Below, in pieces: positions 44,780 through 55,697 of a DNA stretch of 64,000 nucleotides. The notes beneath the pieces are model-generated. The model did no database searches and was not told the DNA's origin. It worked only from the letters and a program-made list of their open reading frames with translations. Every line of letters begins with the position of its first letter. Position 1 is the first letter of the stretch. The DNA comes from Syngnathus acus. Its lineage: Eukaryota > Chordata > Actinopteri > Syngnathiformes > Syngnathidae. Location of the stretch: assembly GCF_901709675.1 (NCBI RefSeq), contig NC_051099.1, forward strand, positions 9,124,501-9,188,500. Direction: 5' to 3'. The position numbers and the translations under genes are program-made.

Positions 44780-44802
44780 AAAAAATACATCCAGCCTAGT
44801 TA

Positions 44803-44871
44803 AGACCATACCAAAGACTATAAAAATGGGACCCATTGCCTCCCTGCGTGTGTGACGATCATTGGGACTTA
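44803..44871 (+). repeat. Internally deleted copy of the tRNA-SINE seen at 55053
   Basis: It shares 'accaaagactataaaaatgg' and the 3' end 'gtgtgtgacgatcattgggac' with the full SINE at 55053-55364, with the middle deleted. Confidence 0.8.
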
Positions 44872-45363
44872 AAAAAAAAAAGAAAAGAAATAATAAATTT
44901 AAAAAAAAAAAAAAAATTGGGTGCGTATTATACATGGGTACAGGCTTTTTTCCAGCATCAACATGCCATTGTTAGGGTGCGTATTATACATGGGGGCGTA
45001 TTATACACGGAAAAAAACGGTACTTCAAACTGTATACAACACTTAACAAAGAAAAACAGTTCTGACCAACAACAATCTATGAACCAAACCTACAGTTAGA
45101 TAAAAGGTATGAAGTTCCTTTGGACCAAATAAGAACATTTCGCCGATGCAAATAAGCTCTGCTCATTGTTAGTGAAGGCCTCTTACAGGAACAAAAACAC
45201 ACATAACAAAAGGACAGGAAGGAGACAGATGGCTGACAGGGATCAAAAGACATCCCTGTCACTAAAGAGGAAAAACCTAGATTAAAGGAAAGTCATAAAA
45301 TGTAAAGACAAGGCCTCCAGGTCTGGCAGGCCAAGGCTTCACTTAAATTATTCCAACAACGAG

Positions 45364-47620
45364 GCAGACCTCAAAAGTTCATCATCTTCTCCCCGTAACG
45401 CGAGTGAAAGTTGGGACCCTCCGTTAATGCTAGACCATCTAACTAATGAGCAGCAACAGGTAGTGAGGAAAATGCTCCGCGAAGAGTGCAAGGCCTTTGC
45501 TCGAGATGAAAATGATGTTGGCAGCATTCCGACTCTCCGCATGCATATTTCCCTTCATGACCATACCCCGGTCCAGAAAACATACATTAGTGTGCCAAAA
45601 CCCCTACACCAGGAGGTAAAAGCTTATCTGCAAGATTTAATCAACCGGGGTTGGGTCATGAAATCCAAGTCACCGTACTCTTCACCAATAGTGTGTGTAA
45701 GAAAGAAATCGGGAGAGCTTAGACTCTGTGTAGACTACCGCGAACTTAATCGCAAGTCAGTACCGGACAGACACCCTATTCCCAGAATACAAGACATGCT
45801 TGATACCTTGACGGGTAGTTCATGGTTTACAGTGCTTGATCAAGGGAAAGCATATCACCAAGGGTTCTTGGATGAAGAAAGTCAGCCACTCACAGCATTC
45901 ATCACGCCTTGAGGTCTGTACCAGTGGGTACGGATCCCATTTGGCCTTAGTTCTGCCCCGGCCGAATTCCAGAGAAGCATGGAGGAATGTCTGTGGGGGT
46001 TGCGAGATGATATTTGCCTACCCTACCTTGATGACAACTTAGTTCACAGTAAGTCGTTTCAGGACCATGTTGAACACGTGAGGGCAGTTTTGCAACGGTA
46101 CCAGAAGCATGGTGTCAAACTAAGTGCTAGGAAATGTGAACTTTTCAAGCCTAAAGTCAGGTTTTTGGGCAGGATTGTGTCGAAAGAAGGTCATAGTATG
46201 GATCCAGCAGAAATTGCTCCCGTGATGGCACTAAAAGATAGGCAGCCCTGTAATGTGGGCGAGGTGAGGCAAATTTTGGGCTTTCTCTCCTACTACAGGC
46301 CATATATAGAAGACTTTTCACGCATTGCCAAACCTTTGTACGAACTCCTAGCAGCGCCATCAACCACTTCCAATGTGCCCCAAAACCCAAAGCGGCAGAA
46401 GGAAAGAGGAAAGGGGAAAAACAAACACAGTCGAGGATAGTTGTCATCCTCTGTCTCGATTACATGGACAGACACTCACCATCAGGCTCTGTGTTATCTG
46501 GTTGACAAACTGTCTAGTCCTCCTATCCTAAATTACCCAGACTTGAATCATCCGTTTGTGCTACACACGGATGCCTCTCAAGCAGGGTTGGGAGCCGTGC
46601 TCTATCAGCGAAGCAATGGAAGATTAAGAGTTATCGCTTATGGATCCAGAACCTTAACACCACCGGAGAAAAATTACCACATGCATGCGGGTAAATTGGA
46701 GTTTCTGGCACTGAAGTGGGCCATCTGTGAGCGCTTTAGAGATTACTTGTTACACGCACCATCTTTTGTGGTCTACACAGACAATAATCCGCTCACCTAT
46801 GTATTAACAACGGCCAAATTGAATGCTTCTGGTCAGCGGTGGGTAGCAGAATTGGCAGATTTCAATTTTACCATAAAATACAGACCTGGCAAAACGAATG
46901 CAGATGGGTTATCGAGGATGGCCATTGACTTTGAGGACTATATGAGTCATTGTACACAGTCTGTCAACCAGGATGTTGTAACAGCCACCCGACAGGGCAT
47001 ATTGGCACAGCAAGCTGAACAAACTCCTATCTTCAGCGCAATTTCCTTAGATGTGCTTCAGCAGCAAACAGGAGCTGAGGGACTGCTACATACTGTTCAG
47101 CCATTGACCAGAGAAGAGATTTGCGCTACTCAGCGGCAGGATGCTCTAATAGGTCAAATATATAGTCACTTGCAGAAAAAAAGGAGACCGTTAGCATATG
47201 AGCTGAAAGCTGAGAGTGCAGAGGTAAAGGCATTGGCCAGAGAGTGGGACAAGCTCAAGATCAGGGAGGATGGGACCTTGTTCAGGGTAACTGCAACCAA
47301 AAAACAATTGCTTCTCCCTTCGATATACCACCCCCTTGTATTGGATGAACTGCACAAACAAATGGGCCACTTAGGCTCAGAGAGAACACTAAAGTTGGTA
47401 AGGGACCGTTTTTATTGGCCCAAAATGCAAAGAGACATTGAACACTTTGTCATGAATGTATGCGAGTGTCTGAAGAAGAGAAAACCAAACAGGCAAGCGC
47501 GTGCACCGATGCAGAAGATCGTAACCACTCACCCCTTTCAGCTAGTGTCAGTTGATTTTCTCCATCTGGAACAATGTAAGGGTGGTTGCGAGTATATTCT
47601 AGTGGTCATGGACCATTATA
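45364..47620 (+). pseudogene. pol: Gypsy pol: reverse transcriptase, RNase H, N-terminal integrase
   Basis: RT fingers and palm run from about 45427 (SPYSSPIVCVRKKSGELRLC, FTVLDQGKAYHQ). A TGA at 45910-45912 interrupts a motif that usually reads WGLYEW-like. The active-site YLDD is at about 46024-46035. A TAG at 46438-46440 separates RT from RNase H, whose first catalytic Asp is in LHTDASQAGLGA (about 46570). The integrase starts with the zinc-binding block (QMGHLGSERTLKL, RFYWPKMQRDI) and the core's first Asp (LVSVDFLHLE). The frame then runs into the LINE at 47622. Three stops and two insertions mark it as dead. Confidence 0.9.
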
Positions 47621-47621
47621 C

Positions 47622-50600
47622 GACTCGGTTGGAAGATGGCGGCGAGATGGAAGATGGCGGCGCACGCAGTTGCAGCGGCTCAGTGCTCTCCCGATCTACG
47701 CATTGTTTGTTTTTTGTTAGTGTTTGTAGCCACTGTATGTCGATCATACACCACCTACAACCGGCAGGAGCTCCTCAGGATAGGTGTTTGCTGCGAGTTG
47801 AGTGTCGCAGCGGAGTTTCACCGCTCGAAAAACATACCGGAGGATATCATCAGGCGCCCCGGCTCCCCTTGGATCACCATCCCCGCTGGGAGGAAGCGAA
47901 GGCAGCGCAGAGAGAGGAGGCAAAAACAAGGCTGCAGGGCCGGCGCGCTAACCAGGCTACGGAAGCAGCCGTTCAAACCACCGCTCCCTAGCCTGTTTCT
48001 TACCAACGCCAGGTCTCTTGCTAACAAAATGGATGAACTAAGGCTACAGATGTCTGCGAACCAGACCGTGAAGGACTGCTGCATGGTACTGATCACCGAA
48101 ACCTGGCTTCATCCACTCATACCGGACTCTGCTATCGAGCTAGCAGGATACACCACACAGCGTCATGACAGGACTGAGAACTCCGGCAAGAGCAAGGGGG
48201 GGGGGGCTCTGTATGTACGTCAATAACAACTGGTGTACTAATATGGTGACTGTAGACAGTCACTGCTGCCCGGACCTGGAGTACGTGACTATTAAATGCA
48301 GGCCCTTTTACCTCCCTCGTGAATTTACCGTAGTCATGACGACTGTTGTTTACATACCTCCGGAGGCTAATGCTAAGCTAGCTATTGGACTATTACATGG
48401 CAGTATTAGCAGCCAGCTGAGCAGATATCCTGACGCAGTCCACATCATGGCAGGGGACTTTAATCATGTAGATTTGAAAGCAGCACTCCCTAGTTTCCAT
48501 CAGCATGTTAAATGTGCCACTAGAGGAGTTAACACTCTGGACAAGGTCTACTCCAACATCAAGCTAGGCTACAGGGCAAAACAGCTACCTCACCTGGGCC
48601 AGTCTGACCATATGTCACTGCTATTAATCCCGGCATATACCACCATCAGGAAATCAGCTCCTATCATCACTAAAACTGTTAAAACCTGGCCTGATGACGC
48701 CTCTCAGCAGTTGCAGGACTGCTTCGACAGGACTAACTGGGACATCTTCGAACACCGGGACTTGAACGTGTTCACAGACAGTGTTCTGTGTTATATCAAG
48801 CACTGCACAGACACCGTCACAGTGGACAAACCTATACGGATATACCCCAACCAGAAGCCCTGGATGACCCGGGAGGTCCTTCGGCTGCTGGAGGAGAGGG
48901 ACACCGCCCTGTCCCTCAGGTCTGAGGACGGGGCTCTCTACAGCACAGCCAGAGCCAACCTAAGGAGAGGCATCAGAGAGGCCCAGCTTGCCTACAAGAA
49001 GAGGATTGAGGACCAACTGGACAGCAACAACAGCAAGCAGGTGTGGCAGGGAATCCAGCATCTCACCAACTACAGAACCACCATCGGAGTTGCTGAAGGG
49101 GACGCCTCACTGGCAGAGGTCCTCAATACCTTCTTTGCCCGGTTCGAGTCCGAGCCACCTGAAGCGGCCACATCACATCCCACAGACCGCAGCAGCTTCA
49201 CCCTCACAGTGAAGGAGCACGAGGTGAGGCGCACGCTGCGGACCATCAACTCGAGGAAGGCTGCGGGTCCTGACGGCGTCACTGGGCGTGTCCTGAAGGA
49301 CTGCGCAGATCAGCTGGCTGGAGTCTTCACAAAGATTTTCAACCAGTCCCTTACCGAGTCCACCGTCCCATCCTGTTTAAAATCCTCCACTATAGTCCCC
49401 CTGCCCAAGAAACGCCACATCACCAGCCTCAATGACTACCGGCCTGTCGCACTCACCCCGGTGGTCATGAAGTGCTTTGAAAAGCTGGTACGGGGTCACA
49501 TCACAGCACTCCTGTTCAGAGGTTTTGACCCCCACCAGTTTGCCTACAGGGCAAATAGATCCACAGAGGACACAGTAGCTACAGCCCTCCACGCTGCACT
49601 GTCCCACCTGGAGCAGCCGGGGAGCTATGTGCGGATGCTCTTCGTGGACTTTAGCTCTGCTTTTAACACCATCCTCCCCCACAGACTGGTGGACATACTG
49701 GAGGGCCTGGGACTTCCACATAATACTTGCAGGTGGATTAAGAGCTTCCTGACGGGTCGCAGCCAGAGGGTGAAAGTGGGCCGTCATACATCCACACCTC
49801 TCAGTCTTGGTACCGGCTCCCCACAGGGCTGCCTACTGAGCCCACTGCTTTACACGCTCTACACACATGCATGCACCCCCGCCCACCGCAGCAACACCAT
49901 CGTGAAATTTGCGGATGACACAACCGTGGTGGGGCTCATCTCAAAGGGGGATGAGTCTGCCTACAGGGACGAAGTGGTCCAGCTATCGGAGTGGTGCGGA
50001 GAGAACAATCTGCTCCTAAACACGGCTAAAACCCAAGAACTGGTCATTGATTTTAGGAGGAAAAATAAAAACGGACATTCCACCACTTATCATCGACGGG
50101 GTCTGTGTGAAGAGGGTGTCCTTCCGCTACCTGGGAGTCCACATCGAGGAGGACTTCACCTGGGGCGTGAACACCTCTGAGCTGCTTAAAAAGGCCCAGC
50201 AGAGACTCTACTTTTTAAGGGTGCTGAGGAGGCACAGCATTACACAGAGACTGCTGGTGTCCTTCTATCGCTGCTCCATAGAAAGCACTTTAACGTACTG
50301 TCTATGTGTTTGGTACTCCAGCTGCACTGCTGCTCAGAGGAAAAAGCTCCAAGGGGTCATCAACACAGCACAGAAGATCATTGGCTGCCCTCTCCCCACA
50401 CTGGAAGACCTACACAGAACCCGCTGTCTCAAAAAAACACAGAACATTCTGAAGGACACTTCCCACCCTGGCCACTCCCTTTTCGAACTGTTGCCATCAG
50501 GCAGACGCTACAGATTAATTAGGTCGAGGACTAGCAGATTCGGCAACAGTTTTTACCCTACAGTGGTAGTCACATTGAATGCAGCTAAACGTAAATGATT

Positions 50601-50751
50601 ATGTCTGTGTATGTTCTTCTGTGGGTTTTTAGCTTGTTTTTTTAATCTTTTTATTCTATTTATTTTTTATCGCATGCGCGGATCGGTTGGCACTTTTTAA
50701 ATTTCGTTGTACATGTGACAATGACAAATAAAGATCTATTCTATTCTATTC
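47622..50751 (+). mobile_element. Nearly full-length CR1/L2-type LINE inside Gypsy integrase
   Basis: About 3.1 kb between a short duplication TTATAC (47616-47621 and 50752-50757). The 5' end holds two copies of 'ggaagatggcggcg', a YY1-like motif typical of LINE promoters. The 3' end is an aataaag followed by (CTATT)n. It encodes an apurinic-type endonuclease and a reverse transcriptase. The clade (L2/Maui or Rex1) was not resolved. It is the same broad family as the fragment at 32916. Confidence 0.9.
47636..50598 (+). pseudogene. LINE ORF: endonuclease-reverse transcriptase, two frame changes
   Basis: Frame 1 (47636-48226) carries the endonuclease start (LTNARSLANKMDEL, LITETWLHP). A run of G near 48197-48206 shifts to frame 2 (to 50180) with the endonuclease motifs AGDFNH and LGQSDH, then RT blocks: DYRPVALTPVVMKCFEKLV, FVDFSSAFNTI, GSPQGCLLSPLLY and the catalytic FADDT (about 49908). 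A second shift near 50065 (A-rich) leads to frame 3, ending at 50598 with the C-terminal CxxWY-type region. Only two indels in 3 kb suggest a fairly recent insertion or assembly errors in homopolymers. Confidence 0.88.
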
Positions 50752-50757
50752 TTATAC

Positions 50758-51580
50758 ACGCTTTGCACAGGCATATGCAACGACCAACAAATCAGCAAAG
50801 ACTGTGGCAGAAAGATTGTTCAATGACTTTTGCCTTCGATTTGGTTTCCCAGAAAAGCTCCACCACGATTTAGGGAGAGAATTTGAAAACAAGCTGTTAA
50901 GTCACCTGAAGGAGTTGTCCGGTGTAAAGGGATCTCACACAACTCCATATCATCCTCAAGGGAATGGGCAAACAGAACGATTCAATAGGACTCTCCTCTC
51001 TATGCTGAGAACCCTTACCGAAGAGCAAAAATTGGACTGGAAAACACACCTTCCCAAAGTAGTACATGCCTACAACTGTACTGCTAATGAGGCCACTGGT
51101 TATTCACCATTCTTCTTACTTTTTGGTAGATTACCAAGGCTTCCGGTAGACCTTCTATTCGGCATTGAGCAGGAAGAAAGCCCAGGCTCCTACCAAGATT
51201 ATGTTGGAAAATGGAGGAGCAGGATGATTGAGGCTTACAACATCGCCTCCAGGAATGCAGTTAAATCAGCCGATAGAGGTAAAAGACAGTACGACAGGAA
51301 AATCTATGGTCCACCACTTCAGGTGGGCAGCCTTGTTCTTGTCAGAAATGTCGTTGAAAAGGGAGGTCCGGGAAAGATCCGCTCATATTGGGAAGACAAG
51401 ATTTACGTCATCAAACACCAAAAGGGCGAGGACAGTCCAGTTTTCGAGTTGGAGCCAGAAAATGGCACAGGCAGAACAAGGATCTTACACAGGAATTTGT
51501 TATTGCCTTGTGACTTCCTTCCACTAACTCCACAGGAAAATAAGATGGTGGAAAAGAAAAAAGAAAAAAATACATTTTGA
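50758..51580 (+). pseudogene. pol: Gypsy integrase core and C-terminal domain
   Basis: The frame resumes in register after the LINE. The second catalytic Asp is in LHHDLGREFEN (about 50866) and the Glu in NGQTERFNRTLLSML. An SH3-like C-terminal region (VGSLVLVRNVVEKGGPGKI) follows. It ends at TGA 51578-51580 just after an A-rich run. Confidence 0.88.
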
Positions 51581-51608
51581 TGAAAATGGGAGAACAAAGG
51601 CACAACAG

Positions 51609-52034
51609 ATGCAGCAGGTGGAAAGTGAGGTGGATCCAGATGAGGACTTATTGGATGCTGCCACATGGTCTATCCATGAGCCGCACGGCCTGCGTTTGCT
51701 GGACCCCACTGCAGTAGAATTTGTCCCGCAGATCCCGAGAGATGCTTCCGTGCAGGAAGAGCGTTCCAAACAAGCTGAGGAGGAGGAACGGGTCGAGCTA
51801 GTCCCTTCTCCATCTGTTAGGGAAGTTGAGTACACTGCAGATGCAGGTGATATATCCGATGAGCCGGATTCCGAAGACGCAAGAGCAGCAGAGCAGAGAA
51901 GGTGGTACTCAAAAAGGGAAAGACGGAAGCCACAAATTTTGACTTACAATACGCTGGGTCAACCGACTGTCACAGAGAGGACAGTAGCTACTAAATGTTT
52001 AGATGTTAGGGGTTTCTGGCGACCTTGGTGTTGA
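51609..52034 (+). pseudogene. Gypsy Pol C-terminal acidic tail
   Basis: An acidic, low-complexity frame (VDPDEDLLDA, DISDEPDSEDARAAEQRR) ending RGFWRPWC. It is one frame off the integrase, probably through an indel in the A run at 51553-51572. No signal peptide or membrane helix is visible, so it is not an envelope gene. The remaining sequence to 52432 is non-coding, ending in the polypurine tract. Confidence 0.55.
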
Positions 52035-52445
52035 ATGCTTATATTTGTATACATGATTTGTGACGTCATCGTTGGCTGTTTATTTGAACTATACCACCAA
52101 TGTATTTCGACGTTCATTGACGTAAGGTGGCAAGTACAGCCAACTCTGAAGATGTAGGAACCGGAAAAACATTGTTGTAACATGAACATGGACAAATGCC
52201 ACATGTGTATGCAGGTCTTGTATGTAATTGGTTATTGAAAATGTTGGGGGGTTGAATGCTTACACTGAATTTTTCAGGAGTATACACAACTGTAATGTAT
52301 AGTGGTCGGGGTATGTGGGCAAAAAAAATAAAAAATTGCTTCAAACCGGTTTACCGGTCTATTCCGTGCTATTCGGTCTGTAAATTGGTTACCTTGATGT
52401 GAGTGTTAGGTCAAGATGACATTTTCTTTTTTAAGTGGGGGAGGG

Positions 52446-52726
52446 TGTGAGACTCTCAACGGGATCACCAATATTTGAGTGATGTTCCAGTTATTTATTA
52501 TCTTTCTGTGTGTTCACAATTGTCATGGTTTCTTGTTAACAATTGATTTCTCCGACTGCCCAAAAAGGCACCACCGCGATCAGTTAGGTGGGGGAGGAAA
52601 AAAGAGAGATAAAGTGATGTGTGGAGATGTGAGAAAGGCGGTTCTGTATGATAGAGAAGTTGAGGAGGAATAAAAAGACCCTTGGAAACCAAAACTTGCC
52701 CCTCGTCGTGACTCGGAGCCGCAACA
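52446..52726 (+). repeat. 3' LTR of Gypsy element
   Basis: 281 bp, TGTGAGACTC to GCAACA, preceded by a purine tract and followed by CATA. About 2% different from the 5' LTR by eye. Confidence 0.93.
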
Positions 52727-53432
52727 CATACCACAGAGTGGGTATACAAAAGACACACAGATGGCATGAGCGCAACTCAATAGGCTCTCATAAGGCTGCC
52801 ACACAACGGCGCCACAACGAAAGTTAGAAAGTGCTCAAGATAAAAGCCATCAAAGCAAAACAAAGCTAAAAGACAAAGGAAAAAAAGTAACAGCGGCCAA
52901 CCAGCACCCCTCAATACAAGAGAACACCCCAAAACACACAAAATAGCCTCCACGGGGTCCATAGACAGGTGTAAGGGCAGTCCAGTTCAACGGCACCCAA
53001 TGGACCGTGGTCGTGAATCGGTGAAAAACATCACAAAGCAGGCAAACGTGTGAGCAGCGTCCTGGGCACCCAGTCGGGTGCACGTGCAGATGGTCACCAC
53101 GGGGCTAGCATGGCGAAAGTCGTTGGTTCCGACGAGCACGAGGGAGCGTGCCCACAGGGGTTGCGGCTGCAAGGCCAAGGCGAGGGACCCGGTCATCACT
53201 GGCCGGATAAGCAGGAAGCCGTCGTAGAGTTACGCCGGTCTCGACCGATGATCCCGGTCCCAGGAAGAAAAAAAATAAAAGAAAAAATATCCGATCCGAA
53301 GAGATACCGAGGTGCGGTAGAAGGCACCAGCATCGCCGAATGGACAAAAAGACAAAGAAAAAGGAGAAAAGAAGGAAATAAAGAGGAAAAGAGAGAACAC
53401 TGCTGGGAGGCAGCCACTCACGGCGCCATACC
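52727..53432 (-). mobile_element. LINE-tailed repeat copy 2, main part
   Basis: The reverse complement of 34244-34950 with few differences, ending at cggcgccatacc. With 40466-40534 it forms one element that the Gypsy copy split at 'atccata/ccacag'. The uninterrupted junction in copy 1 proves the insertion point. A (TA)n tract follows at 53443-53474. Confidence 0.88.
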
Positions 53433-53514
53433 AAGAAGAAGAATCTATATATATATATATATATATATATATAATGCATTGTGCAGTACTAACTTAATAA
53501 CGGAGAAGAAAAAC

Positions 53515-53632
53515 TAAATAAATGATTTGTGCAGTGATAACCTTACAATAATGGATAGTAGATAAAAAAACAAATAAATAAACAAATAATTTCGTTGTCC
53601 TTCCTTTGGTCAAACAAGATTGTCTTGAATTC
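53515..53632 (+). repeat. Segment D, copy 2
   Basis: Same orientation as 39323-39440 (aaataaatgatttgtgcagt through gattgtcttgaattcaaact). It lies just inside the right-hand array. Confidence 0.75.
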
Positions 53633-53685
53633 AAACTATTAAACTAAACTAACAAATTATGTATTTATTTATTTATCATTAATTA

Positions 53686-54209
53686 ATCAAATTTGCCACA
53701 CTACCTGAACAGACCCCCAGGAAGACCGAGAAAGAGTCGATGTCCAGGACTCACCATTCTCAAAATGGGTAGGGGGCCACAAATTCTCACAGGGCCACTG
53801 TGAGGATTTGTCCCCCACCCCCTTTAACTTGGTCTGTGAAGAAGGCAACCTGTTCAAATTTGCCACACTACCTGAACAGACCCCCAGGAAGACAGAGAAG
53901 AAGTCAGTCGATGTCCAGGACTCACCGTTCTCAAAGTGGGATGGGGGCACAAATTCTCACTGGGCCGCTGTGAGGATTTGTTCCTCTCCTGTAACTTGGG
54001 CTGGGAAGGAGGCAACCTGTTCAAATTTGCCACACTACCTGAACAAACCCAGAGGAAGACCGAAAAGAAGCCAGTCGATGTCCAGGACTCACCGTTCTCA
54101 AAGTGGGAGGGGAACACACATTCTCACAGGGCCGCTGTTAGGATTTGTCCCCCCCCCCCCTGTAACTTGGGCTGGGAAGGAGGCAACCTGTTCAAATTTG
54201 CCACACTAC
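53686..54209 (-). repeat. Right satellite array, ~167-bp units, opposite orientation
   Basis: 'ttgccacactacctg' recurs at 53693, 53860, 54027 and 54198. The units are reverse complements of the left array. The unit hairpins are still visible (attctcacagggccactgtg) but less perfect than on the left. Confidence 0.87.
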
Positions 54210-54399
54210 CTGTTACAATTTTTATTCCCCACCACCTGTCACTTTGCTTGGGACAAAAGGAGCGTTCAGAACTGAAATTCTGTCTCAATCATTCATTCAA
54301 ATCAATTCACTCAAATCATTCTCGTTATGAATGATTTCATCACAAAACGTGCGTGGCTTTTTCTTAAATGAACACTTTTTACATTGCTGTAGTGTCAGC
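54210..54399 (-). repeat. Right inverted arm (~190 bp)
   Basis: Reverse complement of the arm at 38569-38760, including the shared 'gccacgcacgtttt' and 'gtgacaggtggtgggga' segments. Confidence 0.85.
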
Positions 54400-54403
54400 A
54401 TTT

Positions 54404-54565
54404 AACACTCTCACAGGGCCGCTGTTAGGATTTGTTCCCCCCCTGTAACTTGGGCTGGGAAGGAGGCAACCTGTTCAAATTTGCCACACTACCTGAACAG
54501 ACCCCCAGGAAGACAGAGAAAGAGTCAGTCGATGTCCAGGACTCACCGTTCTCAAAATGGGAGGG
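54404..54565 (-). repeat. One further satellite unit outside the right arm
   Basis: The same ~165-bp unit as in the right array (ctcacagggccgctgttagg through gactcaccgttctcaaaat), outside the inverted arm. No counterpart is seen outside the left arm. Confidence 0.8.
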
Positions 54566-55052
54566 AGAGTCTTCGACGGAGGTGTAAAGCAAGCATATTT
54601 GCACAAAGTTCAATGGGAGACTTGGATCGTGCTTGGTCCACGAAATGCAAAGAAGCACATGCGCAACATGCAGGTGTCTTTTTTTTTTTTCTTCAAACGA
54701 CTCCCACACGAATTCTTCTGTGTTCCTCATTACTGGGTCAAAGCTGGACTCTGAGGCTTCCAACGAGCACTTCCGTTGCCTGGCAAAGACAGTTAAAACT
54801 AATACTCTTCTCGTTCCAGCTTAAACTTGTGCTTGTTAGTGCAAGCGCCAATTTTCAATGCATGACGGCTTACGATCGCTTTGTAAGGGGAAGTGCAGAA
54901 AACCGATCAAAACGCCCGGTGAAACCGAACCTGTTGAACCAATGGGGGCTTAGACCGTTTGTCTATTACCGGAAGTTCTGCCCACTCGGGTTCGCGCGTA
55001 ATAATAATAATACATTTTACTTATAAGGCGCCGAGCTCTGTCAACACATTTA
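54566..55052. other. Intergenic, nothing recognised
   Basis: No open frame with a known motif on either strand; a poly-T run lies at about 54679. Confidence 0.4.
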
Positions 55053-55364
55053 AGAATGCCAACAAGTGGCCTAGTGGTAGTGTCCGCCCTAAGACTGGAA
55101 GGTTGTGGGTTCAAACCCCGGCCGGGTCATACCAAAGACTATAAAAATGGGACCCATTGCCTCCCTGCTTGGCACTCAGCATTAAGGGTTGGAATTGGGG
55201 GGTTAAATCACCAAATGATTCCCGAGCGCGGCACCCCTGCTGCTCACTGCTAGCCTCTCCCCCAGGGGATGGATCAAAATCACACGGGGATGGGTTAAAT
55301 GCAAAGGACAAATTTCACCACACCCAGATGTGTGTGTGACGACGATCATTGGGACTTTAAGGTC
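55053..55364 (+). mobile_element. tRNA-derived SINE (about 310 bp)
   Basis: The head has a consensus A box (tggcctagtgg) and a B-box-like gggttcaaaccc. The body starts 'gacccattgcctccctgctt' and the end is 'gtgtgtgacgacgatcattg'. Part of the same body recurs at 44803-44871. It is a common fish SINE type whose formal name I cannot give. Confidence 0.8.
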
Positions 55365-55697
55365 CAAACAATAAAAATGTTTAATGTGGAGAATAGGTCA
55401 GTAAAATAGTAACTAAAATCAGGGATGAGAACGGTAAATGAAATAAACCACTGAAAAGTAGCCGGGGTCTGGGGGCCGCATGCCCCACTGGGGGGGCACT
55501 TGCCGCAGGGGGCCAGGGGCTGCTATTGGGGGCCACAGGGCCCACAGGCCCTCGTTGGGGGCCAGGGGGAAAAGCTTCCTGGAAACTCCTGGATTTTGGC
55601 AGTATAGCAACCCCAAAACCATTAATTTCATCACTCAATTTCAACAGTTTTGTTAAAAAAAATTCCTGCTTGGTGGGCTACCAAGGTGAATATAATA

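Larger units (their letters stand above)
44081..45020. mobile_element. TA-flanked inverted-repeat element, 940 bp, copy 2
   Basis: Inverted termini CCGTTTTTTTCCGTGTATAA are identical at both ends and continue for about 5 more bases; TA lies on each side (44079-44080, 45021-45022). It shares subterminal and central sequence with the element at 22877. It differs by carrying a reversed piece of the surrounding Gypsy family's LTR (44601-44779) and a SINE fragment (44803-44871). Confidence 0.9.
43509..45358. mobile_element. Solo LTR inserted in Gypsy pol (itself carrying a DNA element)
   Basis: Begins TGTTAGG and ends CCAACA, flanked by the exact 5-bp duplication ACGAG (43504-43508 and 45359-45363). 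It contains the TA-flanked element at 44081-45020, so the LTR proper is about 910 bp. No internal retroviral sequence is present, consistent with LTR-LTR recombination. The family is unknown and the transcription strand was not determined. Confidence 0.85.
40535..52726 (+). mobile_element. Ty3/Gypsy LTR retrotransposon, full span including later insertions
   Basis: Bounded by two LTRs (40535-40817 and 52446-52726, TGTGA...GCAACA) and the 4-bp duplication CATA (40531-40534 and 52727-52730). Order: gag with CCHC knuckle, MYND finger, aspartic protease, reverse transcriptase, RNase H, integrase (the Gypsy order), C-terminal tail, and polypurine tract (aagtgggggaggg) next to the 3' LTR. Removing the solo LTR (43509-45358) and the LINE (47622-50751) leaves about 7.2 kb. 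The coding region is broken by a 31-bp duplication in gag, three in-frame stops in pol, the two insertions, and a frame change near 51553-51572. No envelope frame was found. Confidence 0.95.

Noticed and set aside
49377-49787. 136-codon minus-strand frame in the LINE
   Set aside because: Antisense shadow of the reverse transcriptase.
47622-50751. That the LINE might be a host gene such as a reverse-transcriptase-derived protein
   Set aside because: It has a TSD, a 3' simple-repeat tail, frameshifts, and lies inside another transposon.
51609-52034. Possible envelope gene downstream of integrase
   Set aside because: Acidic and hydrophilic, with no signal peptide, membrane segment or cysteine pattern; better explained as a Pol tail in a shifted frame.
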